Assembly (NCBI GenBank): GCA_910574715.1
Contig: CAJTCH010000007.1
Location: 62,001-126,000, forward strand
Direction of reading: 5' to 3'
Length of the DNA: 64,000 bases
Source: Lachnospiraceae bacterium
GTDB taxonomy: Bacteria > Bacillota > Clostridia > Lachnospirales > Lachnospiraceae
Shown here: positions 42,437-50,089 of the stretch, one piece after another
Position numbering within the stretch: position 1 is the first letter of the stretch
Layout of the letters: the number at the start of each line of letters is the position of its first letter
Made by a program: the position numbers and the translations under genes
The notes under the pieces: generated by a model
What the model was told of the DNA's origin: nothing
The model's database searches: none
What the model saw: only the letters and a program-made list of their open reading frames with translations

Positions 42437-44338
42437 GTGCGCCCAGCTAAGGGCTTGGAATTCGGTGGGTGAAAGTCCTACGGTGTAAGGTACAAGCTAT
42501 ACCGCACCAAGCGAGTCTTGGGTGGACAGCAGAGATGCTGTCTGCTAAGCGTAGACAGCGAGATTGCAGGGCATAACTGCACATAGCTTCGATATGAAAA
42601 TGAAAGTGGGAAGGCAGAGGTGCTCCTATACACTGAAAGCAACACAACTGTAGTCACTAAGAGCGAGAATACAGTTGCTTCCCCGGAGTTTTGAGGTTGG
42701 TCATGCAATCAAGGATTTCAAGTCAACTGGAGGAGGTCTGTCTGGTTCCAGATGAGTTGCGTACATCTGGTATGCGGAACAACTGTCGAAGGGAGAACCG
42801 CAAATGGCCAGCAGAAGTCGGATGGCCGAATAGTACACGGTAAAACATACAGTGGAAGTCGAGAAATGCCTGTCCTCGCAGGCTAGCCATGCAAAGTCAT
42901 ATCAAAGAGGAAACATAGACTGTACGCAGAGACAGGAGGAGCTATGGAAACGAAATTGGCGAGAATATCACAACTATCAGGCGAACATCCAGACATGGTA
43001 TTTACGTCCATAGGGCATTTGATAAATAAGGAATTATTAAAAGAGTGCCACAAGGAAATGGATGGAAAGAAAGCAGTAGGAACCGATGGGATAACCAAAG
43101 AGGAATACGGGGCAAGGCTGGAGGAAAATCTGGAAGAATTAGAGGAAAAGCTTAAGAAGAAAGCGTACAAGCCCAAGCCAGCAAAAAGAGTGGAGATACC
43201 GAAAGAAAACGGAAAGACACGGCCGCTCAGTATCTATTGCTATGAAGACAAACTGGTGCAGGAAGCATTGAGACGAGTACTGGAAGCAGTGTTCGAACCG
43301 CATTTCTATGATGAAATGATGGGATTCCGACCAGGGAGAAGTTGTCATAAGGCATTAAGAAAGCTGAACGGAATGCTGGAAAAAGAAAAGACAAACTGGG
43401 TACTGGATGCGGATGTAAAAGGATTTTTCGACCACTTGGACCATGAATGGATAATAAAGTTCATAGAATCAAGAATAAAAGACCCAAATATCATCAGGCT
43501 GGTACGCCGGATGTTAAAAGCCGGAATCATGGAAGATTACAGATATGAAGAGACAGAGGAAGGAGCCGGACAGGGTTCGGTCTGCTCACCAGTAATCGCA
43601 AACATATATATGCATTATGTACTGGTGTGGTGGTTCAAGGAGAAAATGCAGCCGATCATGAAAGGGTACGCAGGGCTGGTGGTATATGCGGATGATTTTG
43701 TAGTCTGCTTTCAATACAAAACAGACGCAGAGATGTTCTATGAATATTTAAAGCGCAGAATGATGCACTTTGGACTGGAAATGGAGGAGAAAAAGACGAG
43801 GCTGATAGAATTCGGCCGATTTGCAGAAAGGAACCGGAAAGAACGTGGAGACGGGAAACCGGAGACCTTTACATTCCTCGGATTCACGCATTACTGTTCG
43901 CATGGAAGAACGGGAAAGTTCAGAGTGAAGAGGAAGACCAGTAAGAAAAAACTAGCAAAGAAAAGCAAGGAAATAAATGCTACGATAAGAGATATGAGAT
44001 TTCTACGTATAAACCAGATAGTAAAGAAGCTGAATGAAATCTTAACTGGTTACTATCATTACTACGGAATTACTGACAATTCAAGAAGCCTGAACTCATT
44101 CTATAATGTAGTATGGTTCAGGTTATTCTACTGGCTGAATAGAAGAAGCCAGAGAAGAAGCTATACAAAGGAAGGATATAAGGAATTGATGAGACAATTC
44201 CCACTCGTCCGACCACGTATCTATGTAAGTATATACGGATAGTTGTAGATGTATTAGCTTTGCAGGGAGCCGGATGCGGGAAAGCTGCACGTCCGGTTCT
44301 GAGAGGGGTAAGCCCCGTAAGGGACTTACCTACTTACC
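42437..44338 (+). mobile_element. Group II intron inserted in the sense orientation in the ROK gene
   Basis: The 1,902-bp element begins with the conserved GTGCG, has about 500 nt of structured 5' sequence, one intron-encoded reverse transcriptase and a canonical domain V hairpin at 44267-44299 (GAGCCG...CGTCCGGTTC). A domain VI hairpin follows, ending CTACTTACC. Boundaries are supported by the coding frame: removal of exactly this interval rejoins the ROK gene in frame. The exact 3' end could differ by a base or two on RNA grounds alone. Confidence 0.88.
42944..44242 (+). CDS. ltrA: Group II intron reverse transcriptase/maturase
   Basis: The 432-residue protein has RT motifs with D-A-D-V-K-G-F-F-D, G-F-R-P-G-R-S, G-S-V-C-S-P and the catalytic Y-A-D-D. 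The group II maturase (domain X) follows near F-L-G-F and L-N-E-I-L-T-G-Y-Y-H-Y. There is no C-terminal HNH endonuclease, so mobility would rely on nascent strands at replication forks. The catalytic residues are intact, so it may be active. A strong GGAGG precedes the ATG. Confidence 0.93.
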   Translation: METKLARISQLSGEHPDMVFTSIGHLINKELLKECHKEMDGKKAVGTDGITKEEYGARLEENLEELEEKLKKKAYKPKPAKRVEIPKENGKTRPLSIYCYEDKLVQEALRRVLEAVFEPHFYDEMMGFRPGRSCHKALRKLNGMLEKEKTNWVLDADVKGFFDHLDHEWIIKFIESRIKDPNIIRLVRRMLKAGIMEDYRYEETEEGAGQGSVCSPVIANIYMHYVLVWWFKEKMQPIMKGYAGLVVYADDFVVCFQYKTDAEMFYEYLKRRMMHFGLEMEEKKTRLIEFGRFAERNRKERGDGKPETFTFLGFTHYCSHGRTGKFRVKRKTSKKKLAKKSKEINATIRDMRFLRINQIVKKLNEILTGYYHYYGITDNSRSLNSFYNVVWFRLFYWLNRRSQRRSYTKEGYKELMRQFPLVRPRIYVSIYG

Positions 44339-44570
44339 AATTTCGCTGATCAATATTTCAGCAGTATTGGATTTGGAAGCGGTTATCATATCCGGCGGAC
44401 TTGGGAACAGCATCGGCAGATTGTTTTCCGAGAAGTGGAGTGAGATGCTTGCAGTACACGTACCATATCCTCCCAGGCTGGTGTTTTCTGAGCTGGAGAA
44501 TCAGGAGGGGGTTTTAGGCGCGATACATGTGGCGCTTGAAGCGGTTTACAGGGAACCGCTTAAGATATAA
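44339..44570 (+). CDS. ROK-family transcriptional regulator, 3' exon
   Basis: The translation from 44340 (I-S-L-I-N-I-S-A-V-L-D-L-E-A-V-I-I-S-G-G-L-G) is the C-terminal end of a ROK protein, matching the family L-x-N-x-x-A-x-x-D-P-x-x-I-x-G-G motif. It has no start codon or ribosome site of its own. Expression depends on intron splicing. It ends 37 nt before the LytTR regulator gene. Confidence 0.85.
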
Positions 44571-44607
44571 TGCAAATAACAGGTTTTCGAAAGCGGAAGG
44601 TGAGACT

Positions 44608-45318
44608 TTGAAGATAGCGATTGTCGATGATGAGAGGATCATCAGAGAACAGGTCAAGAACTTCATACACAGATATTGCACGGATTGCACGGTTTGGTCT
44701 TACGCCGCAGGAGAAGACCTGCTTGCCGCTCATACGAAGTTCGATATCATTTTCCTGGATATCAAGATGGAGGGCGTAAGCGGGATCGATACGGCGAGAG
44801 AGCTTCGAAGGCAGCAGGAGGATACGGTACTGATCTTTGTCACAGGGATGAAAGAGTACGTGTTTGAAGCCTTCGATGTGTCGGCGTTTCACTATCTGCT
44901 GAAGCCGATAGATGAGGGGAAGCTTCGCGAAGTTCTCGGCCGGGCGGTCGGGGAAGCGAAGAAGAAGAAGGATGGGCGGCGCAGGCAGCTCTTCGTCCGA
45001 ACGAAGGGGAGAAGCCTTACCATAGATCAGGGCGATATCTTATATATAGAGAGCAAGGCGAAGAAGGCGGAGATCCACACGGTAAAAGAGACGATAGAGA
45101 TCTATGCCGCCATGAGCGGGCTGGAGGAGCAACTGGATGAGCGCTTCTACAGGTGTCATCGGGGATATCTGGTCAACATGGCGTATATCGTGGAGTACAG
45201 TGCGGACAGCATCAGTCTTGCCGGCGGCGGGACGGTCTATCTGACTAAGAAGAAGCATGGTGAATTCGTGAAGGCCTATATGTGGTTTTTACAGAACGGA
45301 GGAGTATCCTGTGTCTAA
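44608..45318 (+). CDS. LytTR-family response regulator, pair 4
   Basis: The 236-residue protein has a receiver with phospho-acceptor Asp51 (F-L-D-I-K-M) and a LytTR domain (R-T-K-G-R-S-L-T-I-D-Q-G-D-I-L-Y-I-E, later F-Y-R-C-H-R-G-Y-L-V-N). The start is the TTG at 44608, 7 nt after GGAAGG. Its last codons lie in a 21-bp direct repeat that recurs at the start of the kinase gene 2 kb downstream. Without the insertion its stop would overlap the kinase start. Confidence 0.9.
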   Translation: MKIAIVDDERIIREQVKNFIHRYCTDCTVWSYAAGEDLLAAHTKFDIIFLDIKMEGVSGIDTARELRRQQEDTVLIFVTGMKEYVFEAFDVSAFHYLLKPIDEGKLREVLGRAVGEAKKKKDGRRRQLFVRTKGRSLTIDQGDILYIESKAKKAEIHTVKETIEIYAAMSGLEEQLDERFYRCHRGYLVNMAYIVEYSADSISLAGGGTVYLTKKKHGEFVKAYMWFLQNGGVSCV

Positions 45319-45319
45319 A
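45299..45319 (+). repeat. 21-bp direct repeat, left copy
   Basis: The sequence starts GAGGAGTATCCTGTG and is identical to 47283-47303. It contains the last codons and stop of the regulator and equally the ribosome site and GTG start of the kinase. With 45320-45327 it also forms an 8-bp hairpin (GAGTATCC facing GGATACTC). Confidence 0.92.
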
Positions 45320-47282
45320 GGATACTCTCATTCCATATTTTCTTCCCACCACATTTCATTTTTCAGATATCGCTCCATGATATCAAATCGCCTAAATGCT
45401 GCCGCCATCGTTCGTCCATCTATCTCCGACAGATTTTCATTGTTAAAATAGTCTTTTAGGATATTCACCATTGCCTGTTCTGCCTTACTGTACATCAATT
45501 CCTTGTTTTGTTCAAAGTAATTTTTTATTTCATTAAAATTAATATGAGTGATTTTTTGCAATGTAATACCTGACTTTTTTAATATTTGCTTACCGATCAT
45601 ATATGACAAAAAATATTGACTATACAATCGGTGCTCCTTAATTCCATCCAGTTCACTCTCTTTCTTTCTATTATTATCACAATAACGAAATATCAGTACA
45701 GCAACCACCATCTGAGCAGCATTCAGGTTATCAAAAATCAATGAATAATATTTATCAAAAAATTCATTACGTCTATAATTTGCCAAATGCGGACATTCCC
45801 GCCATACTGCGAAGACAGCCTCAGCCGCGACTGTCGATGGTATCGCATTTATATTTAATGTATTATCTCTCTTTCGTTTATAGACGTATCCCAGATCATG
45901 TGCGCCGATTTCCAAAATCCGTTGACATTCATCGTTTGATTTTAAATCTCTAAAGTCCACCGGATTCTGGCTATTTGTCGCATATATAATATCCTGAATG
46001 ATACCCGGATTTTCAGTGTCTTCCACTTCATAAAGACGTACTAACAGATATGTCTGTGAAAAATCCAGATTGGGATTTTCTTTTACAGTTTGATGTATCG
46101 TTTTACATGTTTGTCCACCGTTTATGATTTGTAAGTCATCCGTTTTAACCATCCAATTCTGTTCTTGCAACGCATTAAAACTAAATTTTTTGCAAATCAT
46201 TGTCGCCCCATTATTGAAAAAGAAAAAATTCTGACGTTTATCTGTATCCAATAGAGTTTCTGTGATTCCATCATTCACTACATTTTTTCCTAAATAGCGA
46301 CGGATATTTTTTTCCAGCAGACTATCCCCAAATTCTTCCATCAATTTGTATACTTCCATTACGGAAACACGTCCGAGAATTACTCTTTTATAATTAAAAT
46401 TTTCCTGAATAGCCTTTCCGCTCAAAGAAATTTGTGTATTAATAACTTGTTCCCTATTAATATAGCGCATAATATCAATATGGGAGAAATGCTCAAATCG
46501 AACTTGGCTCTGACCTGCAAAAGCATTATTAATATGATTTCGACCCTCTTGATTCCAGGCCAGACCATTATTAAGCATCACGAATGTCACATATGGAATT
46601 GCACCGTCTAATATAAAAGATCGAATCTCTTCTACTTTTTTTCTGCTCTGTACATTTAATTCAATATGCGTAGAAGGATCAAACACACATTTTATGGTAT
46701 TCACAGCTTTTTCAACTGCATTAGCCGGAAAATTACTGTCTTTATCCAGTTTTCTTGAATACTTTAATTGGAACAATACTACATTTAATTGTGAATCCTG
46801 TGCTTCTACAATATAAGCTGCGTCAAATCCCCCGTCGTTTCCCCCATCAGTCAAAAACTGTACTGCCTCCATCAGATCAATGTCTAAATAGGCAGCAACT
46901 CCTAGCAGCAAAAATGCTTTGGAACGATTTCTCTCATTATCGTTATCCGTAAAAATTTCCTGATTATCTGCTAATATCTTATTTATTCTTTGGTCAATGA
47001 TTTGTTTTGCTATATCCATTATAGACACCTACCTTTAAGATTCATTACATGATCAAACATTTATATATAATACAACAAGAATATAATAGTGTATTTTCTT
47101 CAGTATTACAAGAGTTTTTGTGTAGTCATTACTTCTTATCCCCGGCATTGATGTGAATTGTACTTTTTTGGTGTGAAAAGGCAGCGGCAGTATTTTATTC
47201 CCAAAAACGGTCGTTTTATTCCATTTTATCAATACAAACGGATCACTCTGCCGATATTAACATAAGAAACTCTTTTGAAAGT
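45320..47282. mobile_element. Single-gene insertion carrying an AIPR defence gene
   Basis: The insertion, counted from repeat to repeat, is 1,984 bp and separates the regulator from its kinase. It holds only the minus-strand AIPR gene and about 260 bp of AT-rich sequence (47022-47282). That stretch has a probable AIPR promoter (TATAAT on the minus strand near 47070) and a 14-bp palindrome of the AAAACG/CGTTTT type near 47207. No integrase or transposase is present. Base composition is lower in GC than either side. The mechanism of entry is unknown. Confidence 0.8.
45328..47019 (-). CDS. AIPR-family (abortive phage infection) protein
   Basis: The 563-residue product has the AIPR signature region with N-N-G-A-T-M-I-C, I-N-G-G-Q-T, I-I-Y-A-T-N-S-Q-N-P-V. 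The N-terminal part has a D-G-G-F-D-A-A-Y and later Q-L-K-Y-S pattern, consistent with a PD-(D/E)XK-like nuclease core. AIPR proteins (PF10592) are linked to phage defence, alone or with restriction systems. The start is the ATG at 47019; a GTG three codons earlier is in frame. It stands alone, without a methylase or toxin partner. Confidence 0.88.
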   Translation of the reverse strand: MDIAKQIIDQRINKILADNQEIFTDNDNERNRSKAFLLLGVAAYLDIDLMEAVQFLTDGGNDGGFDAAYIVEAQDSQLNVVLFQLKYSRKLDKDSNFPANAVEKAVNTIKCVFDPSTHIELNVQSRKKVEEIRSFILDGAIPYVTFVMLNNGLAWNQEGRNHINNAFAGQSQVRFEHFSHIDIMRYINREQVINTQISLSGKAIQENFNYKRVILGRVSVMEVYKLMEEFGDSLLEKNIRRYLGKNVVNDGITETLLDTDKRQNFFFFNNGATMICKKFSFNALQEQNWMVKTDDLQIINGGQTCKTIHQTVKENPNLDFSQTYLLVRLYEVEDTENPGIIQDIIYATNSQNPVDFRDLKSNDECQRILEIGAHDLGYVYKRKRDNTLNINAIPSTVAAEAVFAVWRECPHLANYRRNEFFDKYYSLIFDNLNAAQMVVAVLIFRYCDNNRKKESELDGIKEHRLYSQYFLSYMIGKQILKKSGITLQKITHINFNEIKNYFEQNKELMYSKAEQAMVNILKDYFNNENLSEIDGRTMAAAFRRFDIMERYLKNEMWWEENME

Positions 47283-47303
47283 GAGGAGTATCCTGTGTCT
47301 AAA
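47283..47303 (+). repeat. 21-bp direct repeat, right copy
   Basis: Identical to 45299-45319. It supplies GAGGAG and the GTG start (47295) of the kinase gene, so the insertion preserves translation of both interrupted operon genes. Confidence 0.92.
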
Positions 47304-48803
47304 CCGATGGAATTCTATTTTTCTTTTATGCAGTTTGTATTATTTCTGGCTCAGGGATATTATCTGCAGTATTTTTACGGAAGCTTCCTGGAGTGCAGAG
47401 TGAAGGGCCGGTGCGGCGGTCTCATTGCGGCGGTATCCTATACGCTGCTTCGGACTTTGCTTTATGTGATCTGGCCGGCAGAGTATGAGAGCCGTGCCGT
47501 GATCGGGAAGCAGGCGGTGTCGCTCTGTATTCTTGCGGTTCTGGCGCTCTTCTTATATCAGGCGCGCCATGCGGTCACATGCTTCCTTGCGGTCGCATTC
47601 CAGGCTGTGATCGGCGTCAGCGTCTATCTGGCAGTCATATTGATGGACTGGCCGTCAGGCCTGTTACTCTCCCTGTGGAACTGGTGTCTGAAGACGGGAA
47701 CGTTCACGAAGCTTGAGACCTTCCGGCTTCTGTCAGAAATCAGCGTGGCAGGGATGCATTTCCTTCAGATCATGATAGCGGTTCTGTTGATCCGGGGTTC
47801 TCTTAGGCGCATTGTGAGGGATTACCGGGAGAAGGATATTGATATGCCGAGAACGCAGCTTTTGTTCATCCTGATTCCGGCGTTGTCGGCATTGCTTCTG
47901 TGTACCTTGCTGCGGGTGACATTCGTAATAGTGGAAGAGAATTCCCAGGAATTCCTATACCACAGATATCCGGTACTGATGGCTGTGCTTCCGGCGATTC
48001 TTCTGCTGTCTCTGGCATCGGTCCTGTACGGGGTCAAGTCCATCCAGGATATCCTGAAGCTGAACAGAGAGAAGAACAGCCGGATCGTTCTGGAGAAACA
48101 GGTGGAAGGTCTTAAGGAGCATATCGGAGAGATTGAACGGCTCCATTCCGGGATTCAGAGTATGAAGCATGATATGAGGAATACTCTGGCTGTCGTTCAG
48201 CAATTAGCTTCGGTGAGCGAGGGACAGGGGACAAAGGAGCTTAAAAGATATCTGTCCGAGATCGATCAGACTATGGATCAGATGGAGCCTGCATTCCGGA
48301 CGGGGAATGCGGTTGTGGACGCCCTCCTTAATATGAAATATCACGAGATCATCCGCAGCATACCGGAGATTGAACTGAATGCTGAGGGGCTGCTCTTTCC
48401 GGAGGCGCTGCATATCAGAAGCTATGATATCGGTATGATTCTTGGAAATGCGCTGGACAATGCCATGGAAGCCTGCGTGAAGCTTAAGAAGAGAGATGCG
48501 TCGGCGAAAACATATATCCGGCTGGCAGCTTTGGTCAGAGGGCAGTTATTGCTTTTGAAGATTGAGAATAGTTTTGACGGCAGTGTGAGGCGAAAGCCGC
48601 AGGCGGAGTTCCCGGTAAGTGATAAGGAAGGCAAGGAGATACATGGGATCGGGATGATGAATATCAAGAGCGCGGCAGAGAAATACCAGGGGACGGTTGA
48701 CTGGAAGGTGAAAGGCAGGACATTTATCCTGGCGGTAATGTTACGAAATGATATGATAATGAAGGGAGAAGAGCAAGATGAAGGCAGTATTGAACACAAT
48801 TGA
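47295..48803 (+). CDS. AgrC-like sensor histidine kinase, pair 4
   Basis: The 502-residue product has about seven N-terminal membrane helices, a helical linker, histidine box M-K-H-D-M-R-N-T, N-box L-G-N-A-L-D-N-A-M-E-A-C and G-box G-I-G-M-M-N-I-K-S. It starts with GTG 6 nt after GAGGAG. The gene now lies nearly 2 kb from its regulator because of the AIPR insertion, so it may need a new promoter or read-through. The next gene overlaps its last 26 bp. Confidence 0.9.
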   Translation: MSKPMEFYFSFMQFVLFLAQGYYLQYFYGSFLECRVKGRCGGLIAAVSYTLLRTLLYVIWPAEYESRAVIGKQAVSLCILAVLALFLYQARHAVTCFLAVAFQAVIGVSVYLAVILMDWPSGLLLSLWNWCLKTGTFTKLETFRLLSEISVAGMHFLQIMIAVLLIRGSLRRIVRDYREKDIDMPRTQLLFILIPALSALLLCTLLRVTFVIVEENSQEFLYHRYPVLMAVLPAILLLSLASVLYGVKSIQDILKLNREKNSRIVLEKQVEGLKEHIGEIERLHSGIQSMKHDMRNTLAVVQQLASVSEGQGTKELKRYLSEIDQTMDQMEPAFRTGNAVVDALLNMKYHEIIRSIPEIELNAEGLLFPEALHIRSYDIGMILGNALDNAMEACVKLKKRDASAKTYIRLAALVRGQLLLLKIENSFDGSVRRKPQAEFPVSDKEGKEIHGIGMMNIKSAAEKYQGTVDWKVKGRTFILAVMLRNDMIMKGEEQDEGSIEHN

Positions 48804-49596
48804 GGATTTAAGATCCGGACATTTCAAGAATTCATATGGGGTGGAGGGGATGCTGGTTACCGGCAGATCGGACTATAAGAAGATCATCGATGTGTCCGAT
48901 GAGATGAAGGAGCATGTTCTTAAGAATGTGAAGCAGGCATATTATAAGTATAACGGGATGTCGGGAGATAATGCGGCAGAGGAGAGAGCCTACCAGGGAA
49001 CCTTGAATGAGTATTACAAGACGCTCGACAGGGAGGACCGGCTGTCTGCGTGCTGGACACTTGGGCAGTTGGGACTTAAGCTTTCGCAGGAGGTTTCTGA
49101 TTCGATCAAGGAGAAGGTGCCGGGATGGACTGCCGGGAAGCCGATACCGGAAGGACTGCTTGACGAGATCTTCGCGGGAGACCGTATTGCAGAGATCATG
49201 GCAGAGAAGCCGGGGAATACGGAAGGGAATGCGAAGGATTCAGATCTCCTGAAGGAGAATCAGTTTGACGAATTGCAGATCGGCGCCGATCAGACGCAGG
49301 GTGCGGAGGAAGAGAAGAAGCCCTCAGGCAAGGTTGGATTTAACCAGGGGAAGCGTGCAAGACAGCTTGCCTCCGCGAAGACGCCGGAGCAGGTGCAGAT
49401 GGTCATAAGCCTTCTGAAAAAGGATTTATCAGACTGTGAGAATGGTCTTGCCAACGATATGTGCGACGAGAATGAGGTCAAGAAGGTCAAGGCGATGCTC
49501 GCGAAGGCGAAGGAGCGCATGGGCCAGGTCGCCCAGAATGCGGATGATGAGAAGCAGGAGGGGGACAATAGCTTTCTGATCAATATGCTGATGTAA
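48778..49596 (+). CDS. Uncharacterised 272-residue soluble protein linked to pair 4
   Basis: The protein is highly charged and mostly helical, with a central low-complexity Glu/Lys/Gln segment (about 145-185) and a C-terminal helix bundle. No signal peptide, membrane helix or catalytic motif seen. Its ATG lies inside the kinase gene, so it is translationally coupled to the signalling pair. This repeats the layout of pairs 2 and 3, where a gene of unknown family follows the kinase. Function unknown. Confidence 0.72.
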   Translation: MKAVLNTIEDLRSGHFKNSYGVEGMLVTGRSDYKKIIDVSDEMKEHVLKNVKQAYYKYNGMSGDNAAEERAYQGTLNEYYKTLDREDRLSACWTLGQLGLKLSQEVSDSIKEKVPGWTAGKPIPEGLLDEIFAGDRIAEIMAEKPGNTEGNAKDSDLLKENQFDELQIGADQTQGAEEEKKPSGKVGFNQGKRARQLASAKTPEQVQMVISLLKKDLSDCENGLANDMCDENEVKKVKAMLAKAKERMGQVAQNADDEKQEGDNSFLINMLM

Positions 49597-49639
49597 AGAG
49601 ACGATATAGATGCTTGGTATAGATATTTTTAATAAAATA

Positions 49640-49668
49640 TTGACATAATAGAAAAAAATTGTTACAAT
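49640..49668 (+). promoter_or_regulatory. Strong sigma-A promoter upstream of the decayed purine locus
   Basis: TTGACA (49640-49645) and TACAAT (49663-49668) have exactly 17 bp between them. Transcription from about 49675 would meet the terminator at 49698 almost at once. Confidence 0.65.
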
Positions 49669-49697
49669 AAAAATATAACAAAATCGTATTCAGAAGC

Positions 49698-49744
49698 AAG
49701 GAGTTTGTCGACCTTTCACAAAGGTCGCAGGCTCCTTTTTTGTT
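49698..49744 (+). terminator. Terminator about 25-70 nt after the promoter (attenuator or end of a small RNA)
   Basis: Outer arms AAGGAG/CTCCTT and inner arms around CGACCTT/AAAGGTCG form a long interrupted stem followed by TTTTTT. It also lies 100 nt after the 48778 gene, so it could serve as that gene's terminator as well. Confidence 0.72.
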
Positions 49745-49895
49745 ACATGGAAGATGCATGCTTAATCCTTGCAATCTTGAGCCGGTATTGTTTGGAAAAT
49801 ATAAGAAGAGGAGGGAGGAGACAACTGAACGATGTAAAAAGACAGGCGGTACGGCATGCAAGTAAAAAGGAGTAGAAATGAAAAGGAGATAAAAA

Positions 49896-50077
49896 ATGGA
49901 TACGAAAGACAGAAAGAGCATGATCTTGTGTTTGACTTGAACGGAGGGATGCCGCAGATGGCACAGGCGCTTCCGTTGGCTACACTTTTACAGGTATTCC
50001 CGATCCGGATGAAGGGGATCGGCCTGCAGATCGGAGCCGGACTTCCGCTCATCTGGGCGGCGCTCCGGCATGGGTGA
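49896..50077 (+). pseudogene. Remnant of a nucleobase (xanthine/urate) permease gene
   Basis: A start with AAGGAG and ATG at 49896 encodes about 12 residues, then a one-base frame change leads into D-L-N-G-G-M-P-Q-M-A-Q-A-L-P-L-A, which resembles the N-terminus of nucleobase:cation symporter-2 proteins. It is followed by L-Q-V-F-P-I and I-G-A-G-L-P-L-I, like a later permease segment, and a stop. Most of the roughly 450-residue protein is deleted. Placement before a xanthine-dehydrogenase-type gene supports the call. Confidence 0.5.
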
Positions 50078-50089
50078 AAGGAAAGTGCA

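Noticed and set aside
47200-47245. LytTR-like operator before the pair 4 kinase (CCCAAAAACGG...)
   Set aside because: Only one half-site-like sequence and a short palindrome are seen; no second copy at 20-21 bp and no -10 at the expected distance.
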